Below, piece by piece: positions 8,316-17,026 of a DNA stretch of 46,364 bases (position 1 is its first letter; every line of letters begins with the position of its first letter). Under the pieces are notes generated by a model. That model did not search any database. It saw nothing but the letters and a program-made list of their open reading frames with translations, and was not told the origin of the DNA. Where the stretch lies: the NCBI RefSeq assembly GCF_002102395.1, contig NZ_LQPZ01000022.1:1-46364 (forward strand), written 5' to 3'. This DNA comes from Mycolicibacillus trivialis. GTDB lineage: Bacteria > Actinomycetota > Actinomycetes > Mycobacteriales > Mycobacteriaceae. The translations under genes were made by a program, and so were the position numbers.

Positions 8316-11210
8316 TTACGCCTTTCCCACCGCCAGCTGCTCGGTCCGAGCTTCCTCGGCCGGGACCGGGTCGGGCGGCGGCTCGAATTCCCAGGGCTTC
8401 TGCGGCCACCAGAACCAGCGGCCCAGCAGCACCGCGATCGACGGGGTCATGAACGAACGCACCACCAGGGTGTCGAAGAGCAGACCCAGACCGATCGTCG
8501 TCCCGACCTGTCCGATGACGACCAGCTCGGAGACCGCCATCGACATCATCGTGAAGGCGAACACCAAACCCGCTGCGGTGACGACGGATCCGGTCCCGCC
8601 CATGGCTCGGATGATGCCGGTCTTCATCCCGGCGTAGACCTCTTCGCGGAATCGCGCCACCAGCAGCAGGTTGTAGTCGGCGCCGACGGCCAACAGGATG
8701 ATGACCGACATCGCCAGCACCATCCAGTGCAGGTCGATGCCCAGGATGTGCTGCCAGAACAGCACGGAGAGCCCGAACGAGGCGCCCAGGGAAACCGCGA
8801 CCGTCCCGACGATCACCGCCGCGGCCACGATGGCGCGGGTGATGATCAGCATGATGATGAAGATCAGCGCCAGCGAGGCCAGCCCCGCGATCATCAGGTC
8901 GATCGCCGACCCTTCCGACATGTCCTTGAACGTCGCCGCGGTGCCGGCCAGATAGATCGTCGAGCCCTCCAGCGGGGTTCCCTTGATCGCCTCCTTGGCC
9001 GCGGTCTTGATCGGCTCGATGTGCTTGATCCCCTCCGGGGACATCGGGTCGCCCTCGTGGGAGATGATGAACCGCACCGCATGACCGTCGGGCGAGAGGA
9101 ACATCTTCATCCCGCGTTTGAAGTCGGGGTTGTCGAAGGCCTCCGGCGGTAGGTAGAACGAGTCGTCGTTCTTCGACTCGTCGAACGCCTTGCCCATGGC
9201 GGTCGAGTTCTCCTGCATCGCGTTCATCTGATCCTGCAGACCCTTCTGGGTCTGGTACATGGTCAGCATGTAGGTCTTCATGTTCTTCATCGTCGAGATC
9301 ATCCGCGGCATCAGCGCGACCATCTGCGGCATCAACTCATCGAGTCGGTCCATGTCAGGCAGGATGTCGCTGAAGTCCTCGGTCATCACGTCGACGCCGT
9401 CGAGCGCATCGAAGATCGACCGCAGCGACCAGCAGACCGGGATGTCGAAACAGTGTGGCTCCCAGTACAAGTAGTTGCGGATCGGCCGGAAGAAGTCGTC
9501 GAAGTCGGCCAGCGCGTCGCGCATGCCCTCGATGTCGTGAACCATCGAATGCATCTTGGTGACCATGCTGTGGGTGGTGGCCGCGATGTCGGTGGTGATG
9601 GAATGCATCTCTTCCATCGTGTCGATCGTCACCTGGATGTCGTCGGCCTGTTTGAGCATGTCCGACATCATCTTCTGCTGGTAGGTCTCATTCATCTTCT
9701 GGGTGACGCCGTTCATCGAGATCTGGAACGGGATCGAGGTGTGCTCGATCGGGGTGCCCAGCGGCCGGGTGATCGACTGCACCCGCCCGATGCCCTCCAC
9801 CTGGAAGATGGCCTTGGCGATCTTGTTGATGACCAGGAAGTCCGACGGGTTGCGCATGTCGTGGTCGGTCTCGATCAGCAGCAACTCGGGGTTCATCCGC
9901 GCCTGCGGGAAGTGCCGGTCCGCGGCCGCGTACCCGACGTTGGCCGGCAGGTCGGCGGGCAGATACTCACGGTCGTTGTAGCTGGTGCGGTACCCGGGCA
10001 GGGTGAGCAGCCCGATCATCGACAGCCCGACGGTGGCCACCAGGATCGGTCCCGGCCACCGGGTGATCGCCGCGCCGAGCTTGCGCCAGCCGCGGACCCG
10101 CATCATGCGCTTGGGTTCCAGCAGCCCGAACCGGCTGGCGATCGCGACCACCGCGGCGCCCATGGTCAGCGCCGCCGCCACCACGGTGACCATGCCGATC
10201 GCCAGCGGGATACCCAGCGACCGGAAGTACGGCAGGTTGGTGAAGTGCAGACAGAATGTGGCGCCGGCGATCGTCAGCCCGGAGCCCAGGATGACGTGGC
10301 CGCTGCCGTGGTACATGTCGTAGAAGGCCGCGACCCGATCCATGCCCCGGCCTCTGGCCTCCTGATATCGGCCTATCAGGAAGATCGCGTAGTCGGTGGA
10401 GGCGGCGATCGCCAGCGTCACCAAAAGGTTCGTCGCGAACGTGGAGAGCCCGATGATTTCGTGGTAGCCCAGGAAGGCCACCACGCCGCGCGCCGCCGAC
10501 AGCGACATCACCACCGTGCCGAGCACGATCAGAACGGTCACGATCGAGCGGTAGACGAACAGCATCATGACCGTGATCACGATGAAGGTGACGCCGAGGA
10601 TCATCTGCATGCTGCGGTCACCGGCGATGTGCTGGTCGGCTGAGAGCGCCGCCGGGCCGGTGACGTAGACCGCCAGTCCCTCGGGGCGGTCGGGGGTGTC
10701 GGCGACGATCTTCTGGGCGGCGCGCACCGACTCGTTGGCCAGGCTCTCGCCCTGGTTACCGCTCAGATACACCTGGACGTAGGCGGCCATGTTGTCCGAG
10801 CTCTGCGAACCGGACGCGGTCAGCGGGTCACCCCAGAAGTCCTGGACGTGTTCGACGTGCTCGGTGTCCTCGCGCAGGTTGGCGACCATCCGGTCGTAGA
10901 ACTCGTGGTCCTGGTCGCCGAGCGGTCGGTCGGCCTCGAGCACGATCATCACCGAGCTGTTGGACTTGAATTCGTCGAACACCTCGCCGACGCGCTTCAT
11001 CGCGATCATCGAGGGCGCGTTGTCCGGCGTCATCGACACCGTGCGCATCTCGCCGACCACTTCCAGCTGCGGCACGATGACGTTGAGCACCACGATGCCG
11101 GCCACCCAGGCCAGCAGGATCGGCACCGCCAGCCGGCGGATCCACAGCGGGATGCGGTCGCGTTTCGCGGTCGGTCGGGGCTCGACCGCCGCCGAATGCT
11201 TGTTGCTCAT
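8316..11210 (-). CDS. MmpL-family RND transporter (MmpL4/MmpL5 type)
   Basis: A 964-residue inner-membrane RND transporter. The layout is a short cytoplasmic N-terminus, TM1 (~residue 28-46), a large periplasmic loop, a TM block with [19 protein letters not shown], a second periplasmic loop, and a final TM block with [15 protein letters not shown]. The two Asp-Tyr pairs in these TM segments are the expected proton-relay residues. The second loop contains a long Met/Gln-rich helical stretch (residues ~500-660, with [12 protein letters not shown] and [11 protein letters not shown]) likely to form a coiled-coil hairpin, a feature of the MmpL4/5 subgroup. MmpL4/5 with MmpS4/5 export mycobactin-type siderophores. 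The start overlaps the mmpS stop by ATGA, so the pair is one operon. Confidence 0.92.
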   Translation of the reverse strand: MSNKHSAAVEPRPTAKRDRIPLWIRRLAVPILLAWVAGIVVLNVIVPQLEVVGEMRTVSMTPDNAPSMIAMKRVGEVFDEFKSNSSVMIVLEADRPLGDQDHEFYDRMVANLREDTEHVEHVQDFWGDPLTASGSQSSDNMAAYVQVYLSGNQGESLANESVRAAQKIVADTPDRPEGLAVYVTGPAALSADQHIAGDRSMQMILGVTFIVITVMMLFVYRSIVTVLIVLGTVVMSLSAARGVVAFLGYHEIIGLSTFATNLLVTLAIAASTDYAIFLIGRYQEARGRGMDRVAAFYDMYHGSGHVILGSGLTIAGATFCLHFTNLPYFRSLGIPLAIGMVTVVAAALTMGAAVVAIASRFGLLEPKRMMRVRGWRKLGAAITRWPGPILVATVGLSMIGLLTLPGYRTSYNDREYLPADLPANVGYAAADRHFPQARMNPELLLIETDHDMRNPSDFLVINKIAKAIFQVEGIGRVQSITRPLGTPIEHTSIPFQISMNGVTQKMNETYQQKMMSDMLKQADDIQVTIDTMEEMHSITTDIAATTHSMVTKMHSMVHDIEGMRDALADFDDFFRPIRNYLYWEPHCFDIPVCWSLRSIFDALDGVDVMTEDFSDILPDMDRLDELMPQMVALMPRMISTMKNMKTYMLTMYQTQKGLQDQMNAMQENSTAMGKAFDESKNDDSFYLPPEAFDNPDFKRGMKMFLSPDGHAVRFIISHEGDPMSPEGIKHIEPIKTAAKEAIKGTPLEGSTIYLAGTAATFKDMSEGSAIDLMIAGLASLALIFIIMLIITRAIVAAAVIVGTVAVSLGASFGLSVLFWQHILGIDLHWMVLAMSVIILLAVGADYNLLLVARFREEVYAGMKTGIIRAMGGTGSVVTAAGLVFAFTMMSMAVSELVVIGQVGTTIGLGLLFDTLVVRSFMTPSIAVLLGRWFWWPQKPWEFEPPPDPVPAEEARTEQLAVGKA

Positions 11211-11635
11211 GCGGATTTCACCAGACAGAAGGTTTGAGCGTGGATCCCGGTGGTGACGTTCTCGTCTTTGACCTCGTCGTCGACGATGATGCGGCAGCCG
11301 AGGTTGTCGGGCTCACCCTGCGCGACGATGTTCGGGCTGACCGCCGGATTCGTCGATTCCAGGGTGAGCGACCACGGCAGCACCGCGCCGTTCTCCCGCT
11401 GGGGTTGGGCGTCGAGGTCGAGGTAGTTGATGTCGACGACGGCGCCGGGCGGACCGAAGATCTCGTAGGTGACCACCTTGGGGTTGAACGGTTGGGTGTC
11501 GTCGAAGACCGGGCTGGAAGTCCCGCCGGGCCCGTCGACGCCGAAGAAGCCGTGGATACGGTGGACGGTGAACCCCGTGACGAGAGCGACGATCACGATG
11601 ACGAGTGGCATCCACGTGCGTTTGAGCACACTCAA
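11207..11635 (-). CDS. MmpS-family membrane accessory protein
   Basis: A 142-residue partner of the MmpL transporter. It has one N-terminal TM helix ([19 protein letters not shown]), then a periplasmic beta-rich domain with [34 protein letters not shown] and a C-terminal cysteine pair (LGCRI and TFCLVKSA), as in MmpS4/5. The start is either TTG at 11635 or GTG at 11629; neither has a strong ribosome binding site, so the longer form is given. First gene of the mmpS-mmpL operon; it helps MmpL assembly or substrate handover. Confidence 0.9.
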   Translation of the reverse strand: MSVLKRTWMPLVIVIVALVTGFTVHRIHGFFGVDGPGGTSSPVFDDTQPFNPKVVTYEIFGPPGAVVDINYLDLDAQPQRENGAVLPWSLTLESTNPAVSPNIVAQGEPDNLGCRIIVDDEVKDENVTTGIHAQTFCLVKSA

Positions 11636-11735
11636 TTGGCTACCCCGTCCTGAGTCGCTGGTTGCATGTGTGGGTCGACCGCCCGTAGGCCATCCGCCGT
11701 TGTCCCATCACCGCGGCTCCGGGGCAACGCGAGAG

Positions 11736-11754
11736 TTAGATTAGCTTATTTAAG
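11736..11754 (-). promoter_or_regulatory. Possible degenerate IdeR-like site upstream of mmpS
   Basis: On the minus strand this AT-rich patch contains TAAGCTAATCTAA, which agrees at 11 of 13 positions with the right part of the mycobacterial IdeR consensus as I remember it (TAGGCTAACCTAA); the left half agrees poorly. It lies about 100 bases upstream of mmpS. MmpS4/MmpL4 in M. tuberculosis are iron-regulated, so the location makes sense. It could instead be simply a promoter -10 region; binding is inferred only. Confidence 0.3.
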
Positions 11755-12000
11755 TGTCTGGGCGATACCCGCCTCACCGGTCGGGCCGGGCGGCCGCTGT
11801 GCCGCGCTGCCCGAGCATAACCGCAGGCCAACACTGTTGGACATCCAGCCTCGCGCGAGTTTTTGTGGCGTACGTCACACTCGCTGGCCCCGCCGCGATT
11901 CGCCCACAGTTCGAGGTGGTGGAGTCTTTAGCGCCCCACCGCCGAGCTCTCCCCGCCGGGCCCCACCGCCGGGCCCCACCGCCGAGCGTGCGCACAGGCT

Positions 12001-12070
12001 CACGCTCGCGCTCCAGCGTGAACATAGGTTCACGTTCGAGGCAGGCGGGCCGCGGCGCCGCGAGGTCTCC
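12001..12070. repeat. Intergenic repeat A, copy 1 (70 bp)
   Basis: This 70-bp block recurs at 13225-13294 with a single difference (69/70). It contains GTGAACATAGGTTCAC, an imperfect palindrome (GTGAAC/GTTCAC arms around ATAG), then a G/C-rich tail. A related GTGCGCACAGGCTCAC lies just upstream (11988-12003). It precedes hairpin element B in both copies, giving a composite A-spacer-B unit. Confidence 0.85.
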
Positions 12071-12160
12071 CCGACCACTCACCGCCCAACCGGTCAACCG
12101 CCCACAACCCAACCGCTCACCGCCCAAGAACCCAACGGCACACAACCCAACCGCTCACCC

Positions 12161-12218
12161 CCCAACGTGCGCATAGGTTCACATTCGAGCGCGAGCGTGA
12201 ACCTATGCGCACGTTGGG
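12161..12218. repeat. Perfect long hairpin, repeat B copy 1
   Basis: Two 22-bp arms (12161-12182 and 12197-12218) are exact reverse complements around a 14-base loop. The arm core is GTGCGCATAGGTTCAC and its complement. It starts 42 bases past the stop of the minus-strand cysteine-rich gene, so it could end that transcript or stabilise its 3' end; there is no U-tract. Its left arm and loop recur exactly at 13321-13356. Confidence 0.85.
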
Positions 12219-12259
12219 CATCCAGGGCGTGCGGGGCGTGCGACCGGCCCGCAGGCCGA

Positions 12260-13042
12260 TCACATCGGGCCGGTGTCAATCATCCCCAGCGGGCATGGCG
12301 TGCCGATCGGGAACGGCTTGGGTGCGAATGGCCAGAGTTGGCAGCCGTGATTCTGCGGTTGACTGGGCGGGGACGCGGGTGGTGCCGAATCCTTTTTGAC
12401 GACACAGCCGACTCCCCATTCGTGCTCCATGCCCTCAGGGCAGGGGTCGACGCACTGTCCATTCCAGTCTTCTTTCCCGGGCGGGCAGCCCTCCGACGTC
12501 TTGATCGGCTCGCACTGACCTCCCCAGCCGATCTCTTGTCCGGGCGGGCAGCCAGGTGGCGCCACGCATTCACCGCCTGAGTTGCGCGACTGCCCATCGG
12601 GGCACGGGTTCAGGCACTGACCGTTGACGTCATCTTTTCCGGGCGGACATCCCTGCGGCGCCGGTGCCGGGCACTGGCCATCCGCAGTTCGCTCTTGCCC
12701 ATCGGGGCAGGGCTCGGCCTCTGGTTCGCTGGGCTGGTCGAACCATTCACGCGTGTTGGGCGTTGGCGGCGGCGCCGGGCACGATGGCCAATCCCGGTCT
12801 TCAGGGTCAACCTGGTCAGGAGGGCAGAAGTGGTAGTTCCAGTAGTAATCGTGCCATCCGTTCATAAACGGATCCGGAAACCACGGCTCAACGCAGTCCG
12901 GTGAGTCAAACAAAATATAGCTCGAATCCGGATAGCTGCAGTATGATTCGGCGCTCGCTGGAGGCGGGGTACCGATCAGGAGAAATCCAGCACCCAGCAT
13001 CACCGCGACCAGGACATACAAGGGCTTCAAGATCGTCATCAT
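12260..13042 (-). CDS. Secreted cysteine-rich repeat protein (paralogue of the gene at 38480)
   Basis: A ~260-residue exported protein. The frame continues upstream through repeat sequence, but the ATG at 13042 (or the adjacent one at 13039) is chosen because AGGAG lies just upstream and a signal peptide follows (LYVLVAVMLGAGFLLIG, cleavage near PPASA-ES). The mature part has an aromatic N-terminal domain (WHDYYWNYHFCPP), a Pro-rich linker, then four to five short modules of the type CPxGxexxxGxC: CPDGQERTADGQC, CPPGKDDVNGQC, CPDGQSRNSGGEC, CPPGKEDWNGQC, CPEGMEHEWGVGC. Each probably forms a disulfide loop. The C-terminus HGCQLWPFAP...GMIDTGPM is shared with the distant paralogue. It recalls short EB-module-like cysteine repeats; function unknown. 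Confidence 0.75.
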   Translation of the reverse strand: MMTILKPLYVLVAVMLGAGFLLIGTPPPASAESYCSYPDSSYILFDSPDCVEPWFPDPFMNGWHDYYWNYHFCPPDQVDPEDRDWPSCPAPPPTPNTREWFDQPSEPEAEPCPDGQERTADGQCPAPAPQGCPPGKDDVNGQCLNPCPDGQSRNSGGECVAPPGCPPGQEIGWGGQCEPIKTSEGCPPGKEDWNGQCVDPCPEGMEHEWGVGCVVKKDSAPPASPPSQPQNHGCQLWPFAPKPFPIGTPCPLGMIDTGPM

Positions 13043-13224
13043 CCGTCTCCTGACTCGGGACGCGGAAAACCACGGCCCATTCGGTTGAATCAACTGTCTG
13101 ATGACGTAGACAAAAGAACATCCGCCAAAGCGCGTACGGAGCCTCGCTGACGGGTCGTAGACCGACCAACCGGAGTTCGTGGCGGCCCGGCGTACATATT
13201 CGGGCCCGAACGTGAGCAGACGTT

Positions 13225-13294
13225 CACGCTCGCGCTCCAGCGTGAACATAGGTTCACGTTCGAGGCAGGCGGGCCGCGGCGCCGCGGGGTCTCC
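13225..13294. repeat. Intergenic repeat A, copy 2 (70 bp)
   Basis: This block is identical to 12001-12070 except for one base near the end. It lies upstream of the cysteine-rich gene in the same orientation as copy 1, so the gene sits between direct repeats. Only 26 bases separate it from element B here, against 90 in copy 1, where the spacer carries extra tandem units. Confidence 0.85.
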
Positions 13295-13320
13295 CAACCG
13301 CTCCCACCCAACGCACACCG

Positions 13321-13379
13321 CCCAACGTGCGCATAGGTTCACATTCGAGCGCGAGCGTGAACCTGTGCGCACGCTCGAG
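13321..13379. repeat. Hairpin repeat B, copy 2 (imperfect)
   Basis: The left arm and loop (13321-13356) are identical to copy 1. The right arm (from 13357) has one mismatch in GTGAACCTGTGCGCAC and then diverges after the CACG. The stem is therefore shorter than in copy 1 but still substantial. Confidence 0.8.
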
Positions 13380-13421
13380 AGTGGGGCGCAGCGTCAGCGC
13401 ACCCCACACCCCCCAAACGCC

Positions 13422-13454
13422 GGAGCCCCCCACACCAGCGGCGTGGGGGGCTCC
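13422..13454 (-). terminator. Terminator hairpin after fadB
   Basis: Perfect 12-bp arms GGAGCCCCCCAC and GTGGGGGGCTCC flank a 9-base loop, starting 14 bases past the fadB stop on the minus strand. Only a short TTT follows, as is common for mycobacterial terminators lacking a U-tract. Confidence 0.7.
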
Positions 13455-13468
13455 AGACGTAAACGTTC

Positions 13469-15601
13469 CTACAGCAGCGACTTCGGCGGGTTGAACCGGT
13501 CGCCGTACTTGGCGGCCAACTCCTTGGCCCGCTCGACGAACCCGGCCTGCCCGCCCGGGTAGCCGACGATGTACTGGTGGGTGCCGCCGGTCCACGGCGG
13601 GAACCCGATCCCCATGATCGCGCCGATGTTGGCGTCGGCGGTCGATGTCAGCACACCCTCGTCGAGGCATTTCTGGGTCTCCAGCGCCTCGGCGAACAGC
13701 ATCCGGTCGATCATGTCCTGCAGCGGGATCTCCGCGGAGCCGGACTTGAACACCTCGCGCAGCCCCGGCCACAGCCCGGTGCGCTTGCCGTCGACGTACT
13801 CGTAGAAGCCCGCGCCCTTGAGCCGCGACGGACGCCCGATCTCGATCATCTTCTCGACGACGATCTCGTTCATCTGCTTCTCGTAGGTGCCGCCCTCGGC
13901 CTCCACGCCCTCGCGGGTCGCGACGGCGATCTTGTGCATCAGCTCGAGGTTGAGCTCGTCGGAGAGCTGCAGCGGCGGCGCCGGGTAGCCGGCCTGGCTG
14001 CCGGCCTGCTCGATGCTGGCCGGCTCCGCGCCCTCACCGAGCATCGCCAGCGCTTCGTTGATGAAGGTGCCGATCACCCGGGAGGTGTAGAAGCCGCGGC
14101 TGTCGTTGACCACGATCGGCGTCTTGCGGATCGCCAGCACGTAGTCGAACACCCGGGCCAGGGTCTCATCGGAGGTCTTCTCGCCCTTGATGATCTCCAC
14201 CAGCGGCATCTTGTCGACCGGCGAGAAGAAGTGGATCCCGATGAAGTCCTCCTGCCGCTTCACCCCGGTCGCCAGACCGGTGATGGGCAGCGTGGAGGTG
14301 TTGGACCCGAGCACCGCGTTGGACTCGACGACGTCCTCGATCTCCTGGAACACCTTGTGCTTGAGGTCCTGGCTTTCGAAGACGGCCTCGATCACGAAGT
14401 CCACGCCGGCGAGGTCGGCGGCGTCGGCGGTCGGAGTGATCTTGTCCAGCAGCGCCTTGGACTTCTCCTCGGTGGTCCGCCCGCGGGACAGCGCCTTCTC
14501 CTCGAGCTTCTCCGAGTAGCCCTTGCCCTTCTGGGCCGCCTCCAGCGAGACGTCCTTGAGGACGACGTCGTAGCCGGCCTTGGCCGACACATAGGCGATG
14601 CCCGCACCCATCATCCCGGCGCCGAGCACCCCGATCTTCTTGATCGGGGTCTGCGCGATGCCGTCGGGCCGGCTGCCGCCGCCGTTGATGTGCTGCAGGT
14701 CGAAGAAGAACGCCTGGATCATGTTCTTGGCGACCTGGCCGGTGACCAGCGAGGTGAAGTACCGGCTCTCGATGCGGCTGGCGGTGTCGAAGTCGACCTG
14801 CGCCCCCTCGACGGCGGTGTCGAGGATGGCCCGCGGCGCGGGCATCGGCGCACCCTTGAGCTGCTTCTTCAGCAGCGCCGGGAACGACGGCAGGATCGAG
14901 GCCAGCCCGGGCGAGCTCGGGGTGCCGCCGGGGATCTTGTAGCCCTTGACATCCCACGGCTGCACGCCGCCTTCGGGGTTGGCCTTGATCCAGGCCTTGG
15001 CGGCGGGCACCAGTTCCTCGACGGTGTCGACCAGTTCGTCGACCAGGCCGACGTCCTTGGCCTTGGCCGGCTTGAACCGGGTGCCCTGGGACAGCACCTC
15101 CATGAAGGCCTTCTGGATGCCGAACATCCGCACGGTGCGGGTCACCCCGCCCCCGGCGGGCAGCAGGCCGAGGGTCACCTCGGGCAGGCCGATCACCGAG
15201 CCCTTGACGTCGGCGGCGATGCGGCGGTGACAGGCCAGCGCGATCTCCAGGCCACCGCCCAGCGCCGCGCCGTTGATGGCCGCCACGACGGGCTTGCCCA
15301 GGGTCTCCAGGGTGCGCAGCGCCTTCTTGATGTGCTCGACCTGGTCGAACGCCTGCTGGGCGTTCTCCGGGCCGACCTGGATCATCGCCTTGAGGTCACC
15401 GCCGGCGAAGAAGGTCTTCTTGGCGCTGGTGATGACCACGCCGGTGATCGAGTCCTTTTCGGACACAAGGCGTTCCACGGCCTTGTCCATCGACTCGGTG
15501 TAGTGCTCGTTCATCACGTTGGCCGAGCCGGTCGGGTCGTCCAACGTCAGGGTGACGATGCCGTCGGCATCCTTGTCCCACTGAATGGTGTTCTCTGCCA
15601 T
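13469..15601 (-). CDS. fadB: Fatty-acid oxidation multifunctional protein FadB
   Basis: A 710-residue enoyl-CoA hydratase/3-hydroxyacyl-CoA dehydrogenase of beta-oxidation. N-terminal crotonase domain: FFAGGDLKAM (oxyanion hole) and AAINGAALGGGLEIALACH, then the EVTLGLLPAGGG catalytic Glu region. The dehydrogenase domain begins near residue 315 with the Rossmann motif GVLGAGMMGAGIAY, then NTSTLPIT, IHFFSPVDKMPLVEI with the catalytic His, and VNDSRGFYTSRV; a C-terminal 3HCDH domain follows. The ATG at 15601 is chosen over an upstream frame extension because homology begins there. It is 17 bases downstream of fadA and matches Rv0860. FadA and FadB form the trifunctional complex in mycobacteria. 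Confidence 0.95.
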   Translation of the reverse strand: MAENTIQWDKDADGIVTLTLDDPTGSANVMNEHYTESMDKAVERLVSEKDSITGVVITSAKKTFFAGGDLKAMIQVGPENAQQAFDQVEHIKKALRTLETLGKPVVAAINGAALGGGLEIALACHRRIAADVKGSVIGLPEVTLGLLPAGGGVTRTVRMFGIQKAFMEVLSQGTRFKPAKAKDVGLVDELVDTVEELVPAAKAWIKANPEGGVQPWDVKGYKIPGGTPSSPGLASILPSFPALLKKQLKGAPMPAPRAILDTAVEGAQVDFDTASRIESRYFTSLVTGQVAKNMIQAFFFDLQHINGGGSRPDGIAQTPIKKIGVLGAGMMGAGIAYVSAKAGYDVVLKDVSLEAAQKGKGYSEKLEEKALSRGRTTEEKSKALLDKITPTADAADLAGVDFVIEAVFESQDLKHKVFQEIEDVVESNAVLGSNTSTLPITGLATGVKRQEDFIGIHFFSPVDKMPLVEIIKGEKTSDETLARVFDYVLAIRKTPIVVNDSRGFYTSRVIGTFINEALAMLGEGAEPASIEQAGSQAGYPAPPLQLSDELNLELMHKIAVATREGVEAEGGTYEKQMNEIVVEKMIEIGRPSRLKGAGFYEYVDGKRTGLWPGLREVFKSGSAEIPLQDMIDRMLFAEALETQKCLDEGVLTSTADANIGAIMGIGFPPWTGGTHQYIVGYPGGQAGFVERAKELAAKYGDRFNPPKSLL

Positions 15602-15618
15602 GGTTGTTCGAATCCCTC

Positions 15619-16830
15619 TCAGACTCGCTCGATGATGGTGGCCACGCCCATGCCACCGCCGACGCACAGTGTGATCAGCGCACGGCGGGCACCCCGGCGC
15701 TCCAGCTCGTCGACCATGGTGCCGGTGATCATGGCGCCGGTCGCTCCGAGCGGGTGGCCCATCGCGATGGCGCCACCGTTGACGTTGAGCTTCTCGTCGG
15801 GGATGTTCAGGTCCTTCTGGAACTTCAGCACCACCGACGCGAACGCCTCGTTGAGCTCGAACAGGTCGATGTCGTCGACGGTCAGCCCGGCCCGGTCGAG
15901 CACCTTGCGGGTGGCCGGGGTGGGGCCGGTCAGCATGATGACCGGGTCGGCGCCGCTGGTGGCGGTGGCCACGATGCGCGCCCGCGGGGTCAGGCCCTGC
16001 GAGCTGCCGGCCTTCTCACTGCCGACGAGCACCAGCGCGGCGCCGTCGACGATGCCGGAGCTGTTGCCGCCGGTGTGGACGTGGTTGATCTTCTCCACCT
16101 GGTGGTACTTCTGCAGCGCCACCGCGTCGAAGCCGCCCATCTCACCGATGCCGTCGAAGGCGGTGCGCAGCTTGCCCAGGCCCTCCAGGGTGGTGTCGGG
16201 GCGCATGTGCTCGTCGTGGTCGAGGATGACCAGGCCGTTCTGGTCGCGCACCGGCACGACGGACTTGGCGAAGTAGCCGCCCGACCAGGCCGCGGCGGCC
16301 TTCTCCTGGCTGCGCAGCGCGAAGGCGTCGACGTCCTCGCGGGAGAAGCCCTCGATGGTGGCGATCAGGTCGGCGCCGATGCCCTGCGGCACGAAGCCCA
16401 CCTGGTAGTTGGTCTCGGGGTCGGTGGCCCAGGCGCCGCCGTCGGAGCCCATCGGCACCCGGCTCATCGACTCGACACCGCCGGCGAGCACCAGGTCGTC
16501 CCAGCCGGAGCGCACCTTCTGCGCGGCGGTGTTGACGGCCTCCAGGCCGGAGGCGCAGAACCGGTTGAGCTGCACCCCGCCGGTGGTCTCGGGCAGCCCG
16601 GCGGCCAGCACCGCGGTGCGGGCGATGTCGCCGCCCTGGTCGCCGACCGGGGAGACCACCCCGAGGATGACGTCGCTGATCAGGTTCTCGTCGAGGTCGG
16701 GGAAGCGCGACCGCAGCTCGTCGACCAGGCCGACGACCAGGTTGAGGGGCTTGACCTCGGTCAGTGAGCCGTTCTTCTGCTTACCGCGCGGCGTGCGGAT
16801 CGCCTCGTAGATAAAGGCTTCTTCGGACAT
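15619..16830 (-). CDS. fadA: Acetyl-CoA acyltransferase (thiolase) FadA
   Basis: A 403-residue thiolase performing the last, thiolytic step of beta-oxidation. The nucleophile region is [20 protein letters not shown] (Cys near residue 92). The other signatures are [18 protein letters not shown] with the catalytic His and [10 protein letters not shown] with the second active-site Cys near the C-terminus. Start [17 protein letters not shown] is the usual thiolase N-terminus. First gene of the fadA-fadB operon (Rv0859-Rv0860 order), transcribed divergently from dapC. Confidence 0.95.
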   Translation of the reverse strand: MSEEAFIYEAIRTPRGKQKNGSLTEVKPLNLVVGLVDELRSRFPDLDENLISDVILGVVSPVGDQGGDIARTAVLAAGLPETTGGVQLNRFCASGLEAVNTAAQKVRSGWDDLVLAGGVESMSRVPMGSDGGAWATDPETNYQVGFVPQGIGADLIATIEGFSREDVDAFALRSQEKAAAAWSGGYFAKSVVPVRDQNGLVILDHDEHMRPDTTLEGLGKLRTAFDGIGEMGGFDAVALQKYHQVEKINHVHTGGNSSGIVDGAALVLVGSEKAGSSQGLTPRARIVATATSGADPVIMLTGPTPATRKVLDRAGLTVDDIDLFELNEAFASVVLKFQKDLNIPDEKLNVNGGAIAMGHPLGATGAMITGTMVDELERRGARRALITLCVGGGMGVATIIERV

Positions 16831-16941
16831 GACTGTCTTCTTCCAATCCCTGTGTTGCCGGATGCTCTGTTGGGAGGTTAGTACCTGCCCGACCAGGCTA
16901 ACAGCAGGGGCCGATCAACCTGTTGGTTGGTCGCGGGTAGT

Positions 16942-16994
16942 GGTCGCCGGGGCCGACGGACACCGGTCGCCGGGGCCGACGGGTACCGGTCGCC
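16942..16994. repeat. 23-bp tandem repeat in the fadA-dapC divergent promoter region
   Basis: Two 23-base units (16942-16964, 16965-16987) begin GGTCGCCGGGGCCGACGG and differ at two bases; a partial third unit (GGTCGCC) follows. They end about 33 bases before the dapC start, so copy-number change could affect dapC expression. Confidence 0.75.
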
Positions 16995-17026
16995 TCACCT
17001 CCGCGCCCGCTCTACCCTCGGAAGCC

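Larger units (their letters stand above)
11636..12259. other. Gene-free stretch upstream of mmpS holding regulatory and repeat sequence
   Basis: No convincing protein is encoded here; open frames on both strands are Arg/Ser/Pro-rich shadows. Contents from left to right: the mmpS promoter region with an unusually A/T-rich patch at 11736-11754; a 13-bp tandem duplication GCCGGGCCCCACC at 11955-11967 and 11968-11980; a 70-bp repeat block at 12001-12070; a C/A-rich spacer with two ACAACCCAACCGCTCACC copies; and a perfect hairpin at 12161-12218 just beyond the stop of the cysteine-rich gene. Confidence 0.7.
13043..13468. other. Gene-free stretch with second copy of the A-B repeat and fadB terminator
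   Basis: No coding sequence is supported. From the fadB side it holds a strong terminator hairpin (13422-13454), repeat B copy 2 (13321-13379), repeat A copy 2 (13225-13294), and about 180 bp of ordinary sequence that must contain the promoter of the minus-strand cysteine-rich gene. Confidence 0.7.

Noticed and set aside
11666..12580. A 304-codon plus-strand frame through the repeats next to mmpS
   Set aside because: Its sequence is translated repeat DNA (Arg/Ser/Pro) and its end is antisense to the cysteine-rich gene, which has a signal peptide and ribosome binding site.
12001..13379. CRISPR array suggested by repeated palindromic motifs
   Set aside because: Only two composite copies exist, spacing is 1.2 kb with a gene between, and there are no regular short spacers or cas genes.
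13577..16276. An 899-codon open frame on the plus strand opposite fadA-fadB
   Set aside because: It is low-complexity (Asp, Gly, Leu, Arg, His) shadow coding opposite two genes with complete enzyme motifs.
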